DNA of 59,038 nucleotides from Coriobacteriia bacterium (GTDB taxonomy: Bacteria > Actinomycetota > Coriobacteriia > WRKU01 > WQUG01), in the NCBI GenBank assembly GCA_009779855.1, contig WRBC01000010.1, positions 1 through 59,038 of the forward strand. The letters run 5' to 3'. Positions 1 to 8,862 of the stretch are shown piece by piece (within the stretch, counting starts at the first letter, position 1; each line of letters begins with the position of its first letter). The translations under genes and the position numbers were made by a program. The notes below the pieces were generated by a model. That model saw only the letters and a list, made by a program, of their open reading frames with translations, was not told where the DNA came from and did not search any database.

Positions 1-2178
1 TAGGTGATTATCTGTCCAGCGTGCAGACTTATAAAGCACAGGATCTGTTGTACTGATGCTGTAGGTATCTTCCCAGCCATCTGTAACTGGGGTACCTGTA
101 AATCTATCGTCTACTGAAGGAAGATTGCCTACCATGGGGCGCACATATCTGCCGTGCTGTATTTCGCTGAAATTTGTTACGAGCCAAGAGCGGTGCAAAG
201 GAAAGGGAATACTGTTCCACGTCGCCCTCACATGCCCAAAGTACATTACAGAACTCGGTATGTACAAAGTGCCATCCCAGGTTGAAGCCTGGAAGGCCTG
301 AGCACCAATTTGCTCAAGACCATCTGGCAAAATAAGATCGCCACTTACACTTGTCCATCCTCGCATCGCGTTGTTTCCTATGCGAATAAGGCTGCTGTTC
401 TCAAGAGAAGCAAACTGCATATTTCTCTGATCCATGAAGGCATTGTTTCCAATCCACTCTAGATGTGGCGAAGCAATAAACCCAGCAAAACCAGCGGACG
501 CAGGAACGCTCATGGTGATGTTCGTGTAGTTAAAGGCTCGATTCCCAATGTATCTAATATTTGTACCTGACAAATCCAGCACTATATTTTCATTGTTAGC
601 ATTACGCATATTTATAAAAGTATCTGCAGGAATAGCTGTCCAATTACTAGGAATAGCTGTACGATCTTCATGCCACATCCAACCTGGAAGGTGGAAAGAG
701 CCACCTTGAGTCCCAAAAGCACCCGTACCTAATTGTTCTAGGTCTGCAAGTGGTCTCAAGTCTAGATAAGGATTAGGTGAAGGCGGAGTAGTCCCATTTC
801 CAAAGTTCATGTTATGAAAAGTTTCATTACCTATTACCCTAAGACTGCTAGGAAAATCTAAGAAATCTGCAACGGCTGGCCCCCTCGGTGAAAAACGAGT
901 AAAAGCACGTGAGCCAATGTGCTCTAGGTTATCCGGCCAGTTAAAAACTGTTGCTGATGATGCCGCAAGACCCACAGACATGTTGCTAAATGCACCGCAA
1001 TGGATATGGGTAATGCTATCGGGCAGGTATATACCTGTTGAATTTCCGCTGAGTCCATTCGCATTAAGCATCGGCATACCAAAGAGTCCTGCTGGAACCT
1101 GTGTCCACGCAGATGGAATCTCTATAACATTTGGCATCGTGACGGTGAGCGAAGTGCTCCCAAGACCCGCGCTACCATAATGCGGTCCAAAAAAGGCTAC
1201 CTCAAAGTCCCACGCTGCAGGATTAGGGGGTACAAATTTCTCAACACCAACTACCTCTAAGCTTTGCGGAATCGTGATATTAAAGTTAACGGCATTGTAA
1301 TTTCTTCCTGTGTAAACGCCTGTACCCACTTCTCTAAGACCGTCAGGGAAAGCGCGCGCTGGTGAGAGAACCATCATCCTCATGCTGCCACCAAAAGAAC
1401 TTCCCGAATACTGGAAAGCGCGATCCCCGATATACACTAAGTTACCTGTAACAGGTGGCATAAAAGTGAAGTTTGTCGTAGCAGAGTGCAAGAATGCTTC
1501 TGCTTGAATATGAGTAACGGTATTGGGAATAGTGATGGTGAGCCAACCAGTACGTTCTACCTCAGTCCCAACACCAACTGCATTAGAGCCAATACTTACT
1601 ACCGTGTAAGTAACCCCACCAAAGTCTACTGTTGGAGGAATAGTGACCGTGCCTGCTACTTGGGCCAGTGTACGCGGTGCCGTCATAGGCAGGCGATACA
1701 ATTCTGCAGTTTGAGTTACAGGATCTAGCCTAAATTGTGCTTGTTCCTGCACTTGTGCTTGCTGGTTTGTTGCTATCGCTATAGTCTCTGGCGTGATTGC
1801 ACTAAAATCTGCTACCAAATCCCAGGCCACTGGAGCATCTGGGGCCAACACTTGACCCGTAACAGCATTAAATCTACCGTAAGGGGTTTCGTCCTGGTCA
1901 AACTCTGCAGGGATTCTAAGCCCTGACCATTCAGCAGGGTCAGGCAAAGGCCATCCATCTGCATCAAATCCACCTGAAAGTGGAGTTATGTCGCTAGTAG
2001 CTACAAGCGATTCATCCGCAGAAATACCCAGTGCTTCTGCAACCATTTCGCGCACGTCAGGACTGGCTAACGCGAAAAGAGGTAGCGAGCACATGACTGC
2101 TGCTAAAGATAGCGCAATCAGCTTCTTTTTGCCTAGGCTGGCTATCTTGCCTTTAATAGTAACTAGCTTGCTTACCAT
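1..2178 (-). CDS. BspA-like leucine-rich-repeat surface protein (3' end cut by window edge)
   Basis: The minus-strand frame is open from an ATG at 2178 to base 1 (726 codons without a stop), so the C-terminus lies outside the window. The N-terminus has a lysine-rich stretch and a hydrophobic segment (LIALSLAAVMCSLPLFALA, about residues 20-38), a plausible signal peptide. The rest is built of LRR_5/BspA-type units with recurring forms such as ITIPNTVTHIQAEAF, LEHIGSRAF and IRYIGNRAF, spaced by about 23 residues or by larger insertions. The family is secreted and usually binds host proteins or other cells. The start codon overlaps the stop of the upstream beta-helix gene (7 bp shared), with a GTGAGGA ribosome site inside that gene, so the two are probably translationally coupled. 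Any wall anchor would be in the missing part. Family sure, ligand unknown. Confidence 0.85.
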   Translation of the reverse strand, partial: MVSKLVTIKGKIASLGKKKLIALSLAAVMCSLPLFALASPDVREMVAEALGISADESLVATSDITPLSGGFDADGWPLPDPAEWSGLRIPAEFDQDETPYGRFNAVTGQVLAPDAPVAWDLVADFSAITPETIAIATNQQAQVQEQAQFRLDPVTQTAELYRLPMTAPRTLAQVAGTVTIPPTVDFGGVTYTVVSIGSNAVGVGTEVERTGWLTITIPNTVTHIQAEAFLHSATTNFTFMPPVTGNLVYIGDRAFQYSGSSFGGSMRMMVLSPARAFPDGLREVGTGVYTGRNYNAVNFNITIPQSLEVVGVEKFVPPNPAAWDFEVAFFGPHYGSAGLGSTSLTVTMPNVIEIPSAWTQVPAGLFGMPMLNANGLSGNSTGIYLPDSITHIHCGAFSNMSVGLAASSATVFNWPDNLEHIGSRAFTRFSPRGPAVADFLDFPSSLRVIGNETFHNMNFGNGTTPPSPNPYLDLRPLADLEQLGTGAFGTQGGSFHLPGWMWHEDRTAIPSNWTAIPADTFINMRNANNENIVLDLSGTNIRYIGNRAFNYTNITMSVPASAGFAGFIASPHLEWIGNNAFMDQRNMQFASLENSSLIRIGNNAMRGWTSVSGDLILPDGLEQIGAQAFQASTWDGTLYIPSSVMYFGHVRATWNSIPFPLHRSWLVTNFSEIQHGRYVRPMVGNLPSVDDRFTGTPVTDGWEDTYSISTTDPVLYKSARWTDNHL

Positions 2179-5063
2179 TGGTTAATCCTCACTCTAATCG
2201 CTTTAGATACCTTGCTGGCTACACCAGAAGCAGCCCTGTTTCCAGCTGCCACAAGGTCGGTGTTTGTTTGACCCGAAGATTTCTCGACAATCTTGCGTCG
2301 TCTACTTATGAAATACACTGAAAGTAAGAGGATTGCTCCTATTGCAATATAAACAAGTGGCCCACCAGTAATTGCAAGCCCCGTGGGGACAACAAAGTTT
2401 CTACTGTACTCATTTAGGAAGTTCATGATGGAGCTTCCCACTTCACTTCCCACAACAAAGTTGCCCGAAGTTTCGTTTAGCTCGAACACCTGCACCTCAG
2501 ACACTTGACCAGTGTCATCTGTATGTACCCTTACTTGAAAGTGCGTATCAAGGTCATAGGTCATTTGCGAAGGCGGAAGCGTGTTAGAACTTCCGTCAAC
2601 TTCGCTGACATTCCAGACAAATACTCCTGCAGGAAGCGGGAATGGCTCTAGTCCCTCAAAAAGATCTACTAGATTCAATGTGCCCGTAACTGCAACGGTG
2701 CCTGCAGGGGTAGGTGTTGCCGTAGTTGCAGTAGACAAATCCAGTGCTACATTTTGCGGATTTGGCGCTAGTAAAGTATTGAAATCTGCTACGGGCCTTG
2801 AGTTCACGGCGGGGCTACCACCCAAATCAACCTGTACGGGGGTAAAGCTGAAGTCAAAACTGGCACTAGGGATAGTTGTACCTTCTGGTACATGCAGTGT
2901 TTTTACCAGCATCGCCAGTGGAGGTCTTCTATAGTTAATGTCATAGTTATTAAGACTGTGCAGCTGTCCTGCAGTAACTAAAACAGAAGGGCCGCTAAGA
3001 GGAAACTCAATGTCTGTGTCCTCTGGATTATCAGGATTAAGAAAGCCCCCCTCACCTGCAAAGTTGCTTGCAAAGACTACTTCTTCGTTAATGGCAAGAT
3101 TGTGATAAGGGAACTCTTCGCAATCAGCATAGATACGAGGGTTCGGATTAGCAACCTGACCATTTGCCAGCTTTACATGCTGGCATTCTACAAGAACTGG
3201 CTCATACTCGAACGCTTCAGTGAAGACACCGCCACCGTCACCAGTGACTCTGTTACCTGTAATTGAACTAGGGTATTGTCCTGTTGCATTAAAGCTGGAA
3301 GCGTGTCTTACGTACACACCGCCACCATCACGGGTCATTTCGGTGATCTCACCACTGCTGGAGTCAGTCACAAAGCCATTATCTTTAATCTCACCACCAT
3401 GAAAATCCATGTGGGCACCATTCCAGTGAAAGCCTGCTGGTAGACCTGCAGGCGTAGCTATGTTAGCAGGCAAGTTCCAGCGAAGAGCCTCCAGGAATAC
3501 GCCACCACCAAATCTACCCGTACGCGTATAGTTATTAGCGATAGTTCCGCCGTACATGGTGAGTGTGTTTTGTGAATTCGCGCTAACGCCCTGTAGATCA
3601 CTTCTTAGGTTATTGCTTGGCGTTATATAAACACCGCCACCATCAAAGTGCGCAAAGTTATGTGAAATCTCAGCACCAGGCATGATGTAAACATTGTTGT
3701 TACCACCATCAGGTCCTGTAATTGAGATACCGCCGCCATCACCATTCACTGCACGGTTACCTGTAATCGTGTTAGCTATTATTACCCTAGCGTTTGCTCC
3801 CCCTATTTCGATACCACCACCGGTATTACGCCAACTATCAACATAATCTCTGTTGTTGCTAATGATGCCACCTAGAAAGTTATAGTGAACCTGGATAGAT
3901 TCTGAGCCTGTGCGAATGGATATACCCCCACCACCTACACTAGGACTATGAGTAACGTTTCCATCAATAAGTCCATCATTCATAGTGAAGTGCTGCTGGT
4001 GCAGACCTCCCGGTCCATTTGTCTGACCAGTAAAGACAATACCGCCGCCACTACGGAAGGAGGTATTATTAATAATGCTCCCTCCGTTCATGATAAGCGA
4101 GGACGCACTAGAGAATATGCCGCCGCCGCCATTGCCGGCTGCTGGGGTCGTTCCAGCCTGGTTGTAGCTAATTATGGCACCAGGATTTATCGTAACGGGA
4201 GGATTTATTCCTGTTGCATTAAGCCCCGTACGAATACTTATTCCGCCACCCTCAGAAGCAGCTCTATTGTTGGTGATGTAAGACCCTGCATTCATTATCA
4301 GGGTGTTGTTACCTGCCGAAGAAGGAAGCTCTACCCCACCGCCACTGGCTGCCCTGTTATCCTGGATAATAGCGCCATCATCTAAAGTTAGCCTGCCCCC
4401 AGGCGTAGAGCCAGAAACTATTATGCCCCCGTGGTTAGCTGCAACATTTTCATGATCACCGCTTATGATGATGTCAGAAAGAGTAAGATTACCCTGAACA
4501 GTGAAGTGACGACCGCCAAGGGTTCTCGTTATAGTGTGAGGACCATTTGCATCACTAGTAATCTCGATATCAAAACCTGAAGGAACTGAAAACGATGCTC
4601 CTGTCATGGTGAAGCTGGCAGTCAACTCTATTACAGGTTCATTTGCAGCTATTGCATCACGCAGCTGCTGTTCTGTTCCCACGGAAAAACTAAAAGGAGC
4701 AATACCCACACCACTTGAGGACACTGCGGCAACAGATTCCGCAAACTCTTCAGAACTCGTCGCCGCTTCAGTCATCTGTTCTAGCAATGCTCTTTGAGAG
4801 CTGGTTAGCTCTTCAATTAAGCTGTGCGGATCAAACGAATTGCCTTGCAAGCCCTCAGAGAAACGCTCTGCATCTTCTGAAGTATTAATGGTCACGTTAT
4901 CGCGCTGGCTTTGTACAACTGCAAATTCTTCGGCAGCTGGACTTGCTGTTGCAAGAACAGGTGCTGCCAGCAAAAGGGCTGCTAAGGCAATTGAGACAAG
5001 TCTCTTTCTGCCAAAAAGTCTTAGCTTGGAGAATTTATTAGAAACGTTACTTGATGCGGTCAC
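2172..5063 (-). CDS. Cell-surface beta-helix adhesin-like protein with isopeptide-type domain and sortase-like tail
   Basis: 963 residues starting at a GTG with GAGGTAA just upstream. A signal peptide is seen at about residues 18-42 (hydrophobic run ending ATASPA). Residues about 130-640 carry many short repeats of the form GGGISI / ITNNRA / TGNRAV, typical of right-handed parallel beta-helix (polymorphic outer membrane/Pmp-like or pectate-lyase-fold) surface proteins. Around residues 690-900 lies a Spy0128/T-Q-type pilin domain starting VKTLHVPEGTTIPSASFDF, with the Lys, the WNVSEV Glu and the FLNEY Asn expected for an internal isopeptide bond. The end has VPTGLAITGG, a membrane helix and SRRRK, resembling pilin-type sorting signals, but about 35 more residues follow the positive cluster, longer than usual. 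The LRR gene follows with overlap. Role inferred as adhesion; no sortase gene is in view. Confidence 0.85.
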   Translation of the reverse strand: MTASSNVSNKFSKLRLFGRKRLVSIALAALLLAAPVLATASPAAEEFAVVQSQRDNVTINTSEDAERFSEGLQGNSFDPHSLIEELTSSQRALLEQMTEAATSSEEFAESVAAVSSSGVGIAPFSFSVGTEQQLRDAIAANEPVIELTASFTMTGASFSVPSGFDIEITSDANGPHTITRTLGGRHFTVQGNLTLSDIIISGDHENVAANHGGIIVSGSTPGGRLTLDDGAIIQDNRAASGGGVELPSSAGNNTLIMNAGSYITNNRAASEGGGISIRTGLNATGINPPVTINPGAIISYNQAGTTPAAGNGGGGIFSSASSLIMNGGSIINNTSFRSGGGIVFTGQTNGPGGLHQQHFTMNDGLIDGNVTHSPSVGGGGISIRTGSESIQVHYNFLGGIISNNRDYVDSWRNTGGGIEIGGANARVIIANTITGNRAVNGDGGGISITGPDGGNNNVYIMPGAEISHNFAHFDGGGVYITPSNNLRSDLQGVSANSQNTLTMYGGTIANNYTRTGRFGGGVFLEALRWNLPANIATPAGLPAGFHWNGAHMDFHGGEIKDNGFVTDSSSGEITEMTRDGGGVYVRHASSFNATGQYPSSITGNRVTGDGGGVFTEAFEYEPVLVECQHVKLANGQVANPNPRIYADCEEFPYHNLAINEEVVFASNFAGEGGFLNPDNPEDTDIEFPLSGPSVLVTAGQLHSLNNYDINYRRPPLAMLVKTLHVPEGTTIPSASFDFSFTPVQVDLGGSPAVNSRPVADFNTLLAPNPQNVALDLSTATTATPTPAGTVAVTGTLNLVDLFEGLEPFPLPAGVFVWNVSEVDGSSNTLPPSQMTYDLDTHFQVRVHTDDTGQVSEVQVFELNETSGNFVVGSEVGSSIMNFLNEYSRNFVVPTGLAITGGPLVYIAIGAILLLSVYFISRRRKIVEKSSGQTNTDLVAAGNRAASGVASKVSKAIRVRINQW

Positions 5064-5423
5064 TGTTACCTCAAACTCTCAAGGTTGGTTTTCCTCACGT
5101 GACTCCGCGGATTAAGAACTGAAATTTTGAGGCAATAGCAACTTTTAGTCGCACAAATTAGGTAGAATACCCCACGCACCTCAGCACCTTGTTCCTTACC
5201 ACAGAGCGCCTGCGATTAGAAGGCTACCAGGAACGGGGGGGGGGGGTCTTTGTAACAATTATTTCATAATTAACCAGAAGTCCACATAAATATGTGGGAT
5301 ATTTATGAACCTATTTGAAATGTATCATAATTAGTAACAATTTGATGACTACGCGCACACTAGGTAAATTTCAGTCGTATATTCGATTTGGTTAGGCGCA
5401 GCCGCCAGTTAACACGGACTGTC
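5064..5423. promoter_or_regulatory. Intergenic region between purH and the surface-protein operon
   Basis: These 360 bases separate the end of purH from the GTG of the beta-helix gene. They hold a 12-base G run (5235-5246), a perfect inverted repeat CCACATA-aa-TATGTGG (5282-5297) and several AT-rich stretches, but no convincing sigma-70 promoter pair and no terminator with a T run. No coding frame is supported. The inverted repeat could be an operator; this is inference. Confidence 0.5.
5235..5246. repeat. Homopolymeric G12 tract (C12 on the coding strand)
   Basis: Twelve consecutive G on the plus strand, 172-183 bases upstream of the start codon of the surface-protein gene that is read on the minus strand. 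I noticed no other run of this length. Tracts like this in front of surface genes are classic slipped-strand phase-variation sites in other bacteria; that role here is inferred from position only. Confidence 0.85.
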
Positions 5424-7022
5424 TTAATGGCGAAAATGACGTTTATTAGTATAGATCATTGCAATTCCGGCTGCCTCTGCAACTTCTAAGACTTCTGCAT
5501 CCCTCATAGATCCTCCAGGCTGGATTATCGCCTTCACCCCTGCTGCTGCCAGAACCTCTACTGTATCTGGAAAGGGTATAAAGGCATCCGATGCTGCCAC
5601 GCAACCCGCAGCTTCCCCAAACTGGCGATCTGCTTGCTCTACCGCAAGACGTGCAGAGCTCACTCTGTTGGGCTGCCCTGCCCCCATTCCGTGCATCTGC
5701 ATATCCTTTGCAAGAACTACTGCATTACTCTTGATTCCCTTGCACACCTTCCAGGCAAAAACGAGGTCTGCCATAGTGTCTGTATCTACAGCAACCTTGC
5801 CTGCAACGGTGAAAGAACCAGAACCTTCCGTTGCAGTATCCTCATCTTGAATAAGTACGCCGCCCTCTATGCTGCGCAGGGCTGGTCTTCCCCCTGGGGG
5901 GTTTACTCCACCTGTTTCAAGCACGCGCATATTTGGTTTTGTTGCAAGTAGACTTAGCGCCTCTGCTTCAAAGCTGGGGGCAATAAGCACTTCTACAAAC
6001 TGCTTATTTGCAAATATTGCTTCAACTACTGCTTTAGTCACAGGTCGGTTCAGGGCTATGATGCCCCCAAAAGCCGATATGGGATCACCTTGCCAGGCCT
6101 TCTGATAAGCAACTGCAATGTCAGGATCGCTGGCCCCGCCACAAGAATTGGTGTGCTTTACGATGACACAGCTAGAATCAGCAAACTCACGCACTGCAGT
6201 CCATGCCGCGTCAGTATCTAGAATATTGTTATAAGATAGTGCCTTACCCTGAAGCTGGGTAGCATTTGCTAGGGTATGAGAAATGTCACCCTTAAAACGG
6301 TAGTACCCAGCAATTTGATGAGGGTTTTCTCCGTAGCGAAGGTCTTGGATTTTTTCCAGGTCAATCTGCAACTCTTCTTTACCCTGCTCATATGAGGTCT
6401 GCTCATTTAGGTCTCCGCTTAAGTAATGGGCTATTGCAGCGTCATAATGGGCTGTTAGCCCAAATACTTTCTGGGCAAGCCCTTTACGCGTCTTCAGTGT
6501 AGTTGATCCTGCATTTTCACGAAGCTCTATGATGAAATCATTGTAGGAATCTGGGCAAGTAATCACAGTAACACTGGCAAAATTCTTTGCAGCACTACGC
6601 AACATGCTAGGCCCACCAATATCGATGTTTTCGATTATGTCCTCTTCACTTAGGTCCCCTCTTGCTACAGCCGCTTCAAATGCATATAGGTTTGCGACTA
6701 CTAAGTCGATAGTACCGATGTCATGTATCTTAGCTTCCTCCACATGTTGAGGATTGTCACGACGTGCCAGTAACGCCCCGTGTACTTTTGGGTGTAGTGT
6801 TTTTACACGACCATCCATCATTTCTGGAAGTCCTGTGACTTCTTCTATTGGTGTCACGGGTATGCCCGCATTACTCAGCAGTGCTGCTGTTCCCCCTGTC
6901 GAAATAACCTCAATACCGAAATCATTAGTAAGTGTTTGGCAAAAGTCCACAATGCCCTCTTTGTCTGTTACTGATACCAGGGCTCGCTTTATTGTGGGGT
7001 TGGTTGCAGGTGTTGTGCTCAC
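5424..7022 (-). CDS. purH: Bifunctional AICAR transformylase / IMP cyclohydrolase
   Basis: 532 residues, the usual length for PurH (about 515-530). It catalyses the last two steps of IMP synthesis in the cytosol: formylation of AICAR from 10-formyl-THF, then ring closure. The N-terminal cyclohydrolase (MGS-like) domain shows STGGTAALL and VKTLHPKVHGALLARR; the transformylase half shows LRYGENPHQ, the catalytic KHTNSCG lysine-histidine motif and the C-terminal FPFPDTVE-like segment (FIPFPDTVEVLAAAG) and IQPGGSMRD. It is the last gene of the purine block; its start abuts the end of purN (1-bp overlap at 7022), so it is co-transcribed. Nothing unusual in the sequence. Confidence 0.97.
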   Translation of the reverse strand: MSTTPATNPTIKRALVSVTDKEGIVDFCQTLTNDFGIEVISTGGTAALLSNAGIPVTPIEEVTGLPEMMDGRVKTLHPKVHGALLARRDNPQHVEEAKIHDIGTIDLVVANLYAFEAAVARGDLSEEDIIENIDIGGPSMLRSAAKNFASVTVITCPDSYNDFIIELRENAGSTTLKTRKGLAQKVFGLTAHYDAAIAHYLSGDLNEQTSYEQGKEELQIDLEKIQDLRYGENPHQIAGYYRFKGDISHTLANATQLQGKALSYNNILDTDAAWTAVREFADSSCVIVKHTNSCGGASDPDIAVAYQKAWQGDPISAFGGIIALNRPVTKAVVEAIFANKQFVEVLIAPSFEAEALSLLATKPNMRVLETGGVNPPGGRPALRSIEGGVLIQDEDTATEGSGSFTVAGKVAVDTDTMADLVFAWKVCKGIKSNAVVLAKDMQMHGMGAGQPNRVSSARLAVEQADRQFGEAAGCVAASDAFIPFPDTVEVLAAAGVKAIIQPGGSMRDAEVLEVAEAAGIAMIYTNKRHFRH

Positions 7023-7723
7023 TACTTGGATCCTTCCAGGGCTAAGATGCGCACCTTACCGTTTTTGATGGTAAGGCGATTTTCTGCAATAAGTTGTAGT
7101 ACTTCAGGGTAAAGTTTGTGCTCTGCTACATGAATGCGCTGGGCAAGGCTGTCATAGTCGTCGTCTTGTAATACAGGTACTGCACGCTGGGCGATTATGG
7201 GCCCCTCATCAAAGACTTCGTTTGCAATGTGCACGGTAACCCCTGTGATGCGCACGTTTGCAGCCAGCGCATCGCGTATGGCATACGCTCCTGCAAAAGA
7301 GGGCAGCAATGACGGATGTAAATTCAATATCTTATTGGGATAGGCATCAAGTATCGTACTTGTTATTAAGCGCATATATCCCGCCATCACAACCCAATCG
7401 ACAGGGTACTTCTGCAGTTCTTGCAGGATTGCGCTATCAAAAGCCGTTTTGTCTATGAACTCTTTCGGGTTAAGGCAGATGGCAGGAATCCCTGCAGCTT
7501 TTGCTCGCTCTAGGCCGTAAGCATCTGACTTGTTCGAGATAACAACGCTTACCTCTGCATCAAGAATGCCAGCAGCGATAGCGTCTATAATCGCTTGCAA
7601 GTTGCTACCACCACCAGAGATGAGTATCCCTAGTTGCAGCTTTTCGCGAGGAACGTTTTTGGCAGGCTCAATAGATGTAGCAAAAGCCTTCAAATCGCCT
7701 GCAGGGCTAGATGTATCTAACAC
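7022..7723 (-). CDS. purN: Phosphoribosylglycinamide formyltransferase (GART)
   Basis: Transfers formyl from 10-formyl-THF to GAR, third step of purine synthesis. Motifs: LGILISGGGSNLQAII at the N-terminal Rossmann-like part, the catalytic LNLHPSLLPSF (Asn, His) and DEGPIIAQ (Asp). I chose the GTG at 7723 (233 residues) because GGAGGGG lies 9 bases upstream and it overlaps the purM stop by only 17 bases; the ATG at 7786 would add 21 residues, has no ribosome site and would overlap purM by 80 bases. Even so the protein has about 27 residues before the conserved core, more than typical PurN. Sits between purM and purH in one transcription unit. Confidence 0.95.
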   Translation of the reverse strand: MLDTSSPAGDLKAFATSIEPAKNVPREKLQLGILISGGGSNLQAIIDAIAAGILDAEVSVVISNKSDAYGLERAKAAGIPAICLNPKEFIDKTAFDSAILQELQKYPVDWVVMAGYMRLITSTILDAYPNKILNLHPSLLPSFAGAYAIRDALAANVRITGVTVHIANEVFDEGPIIAQRAVPVLQDDDYDSLAQRIHVAEHKLYPEVLQLIAENRLTIKNGKVRILALEGSK

Positions 7724-8813
7724 TGCGTCCCTTCCCCTCCGCTGCTTCAATAGTGCCCACTTCAAAATAGTTTTCACCAGCTGCATCTAAGGCATGGCGT
7801 AAATGCGGGACATCCTTTGGACTAACTACAAGCATAAAGCCTATCCCGCAGTTGAAGGTGCGTAGTGCTTCCCTCTGGTCTAGGCTGGCCAGTTCGCAAA
7901 TATACTCAATAGCAGCAGGTATATCCCAGGAATCAAGTCGCAAGACCGCATCTGTCCCATCAGGCAGAATACGATCAAGGTTTTCTGTAATGCCACCGCC
8001 TGTAATATGAGCCATCCCCTTTATGGATACAGCATTACGCAGTAAACTAAGAATTGTTTTGACATAAATGCGTGTTGGTTCAAGCAAAGCTTGCCCTAAA
8101 GTCACATCGTTGTCATCGCTAAAAGGATTATCAAGGTTGCAGTCTTTTTCCTTAAGAACGCGACGAATTAAAGAATAGCCGTTGGAATGAAAGCCACTTG
8201 AAGGCAGTCCGAAAATCAGATCTGCTGGCTGAATACCTGAGCCGTCTACAATCCTTGGCTTGTCTACTACCGCAGTGCAAAATCCTGACATATCTAGGGC
8301 ATCATCAGCCATGACCCCGGGGTGCTCTGCCATTTCTCCCCCAATGAGTGAACACCCTGCCTGGCGACAACCCTCAGCAATACCTTCTACCAGCTGCTCC
8401 ATACGGGCACTCTCTATTTTTCCCGTAGCAATATAATCCAGGAAATAAAGGGGTTCAGCGCCGGTGACCAGTACGTCGTTTACACACATGGCCACAAGGT
8501 CGACACCAACAGTATCGTAAATGCCTAGCTGACGAGCCAACTCAATCTTTGTACCCACTCCATCAGCACCTGACACCAATACCGGATCATCCATGTCCTT
8601 CAGTGCTGCAGCAGAAAAGAGACCTCCAAAACCACCTATATCACCAATAACTTCGGGACGATAGGTAGACTGAACGCTGGCACGAATTGCATCAACTGCA
8701 CGGGCACCCTCTGCAGTATCAACACCAACCTCTGCATAGGTCAATCCTCCACTGATTGATTCTTTACTTGAAGTATTATTTTGACTAGCTTGAGTAGTAT
8801 CTTCACTGCTCAT
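7707..8813 (-). CDS. purM: Phosphoribosylformylglycinamidine cyclo-ligase (AIR synthetase)
   Basis: ATP-dependent closure of FGAM to AIR. Typical motifs: LTYAEVGVDTAEGARAV, GGFGGLFSAAA, LVSGADGVGTKIELA, GEMAEHPGVM, SGFHSNGYSLIR and AHITGGGITENLDRILP. The start is placed at the ATG at 8813 (368 residues) with AAAGG upstream; an ATG at 8903 in the same frame would overlap purF by 41 bases and lengthen the protein to 398, against about 345 for the family. Even with the shorter start the first 20 residues are a Ser/Thr/Asn-rich extension. Lies between purF and purN. Confidence 0.95.
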   Translation of the reverse strand: MSSEDTTQASQNNTSSKESISGGLTYAEVGVDTAEGARAVDAIRASVQSTYRPEVIGDIGGFGGLFSAAALKDMDDPVLVSGADGVGTKIELARQLGIYDTVGVDLVAMCVNDVLVTGAEPLYFLDYIATGKIESARMEQLVEGIAEGCRQAGCSLIGGEMAEHPGVMADDALDMSGFCTAVVDKPRIVDGSGIQPADLIFGLPSSGFHSNGYSLIRRVLKEKDCNLDNPFSDDNDVTLGQALLEPTRIYVKTILSLLRNAVSIKGMAHITGGGITENLDRILPDGTDAVLRLDSWDIPAAIEYICELASLDQREALRTFNCGIGFMLVVSPKDVPHLRHALDAAGENYFEVGTIEAAEGKGRSVRYI

Positions 8814-8862
8814 ATCGGACCTTTCAGCTGCTAGATGAGGCTTCACCTTGCTATTATTAGTT

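Noticed and set aside
5282-5297. Inverted repeat as purH terminator
   Set aside because: Only 7-bp AT-rich arms and no T run on the minus strand; kept as a possible operator.
5064-5423. Reading-frame switch through the G12 tract
   Set aside because: No open frame crosses the tract into the surface gene; stops lie on both sides.
7722-7786. PurN start at the ATG at 7786
   Set aside because: No ribosome site and 80 bases of overlap with purM, against GGAGGGG before the GTG at 7723.
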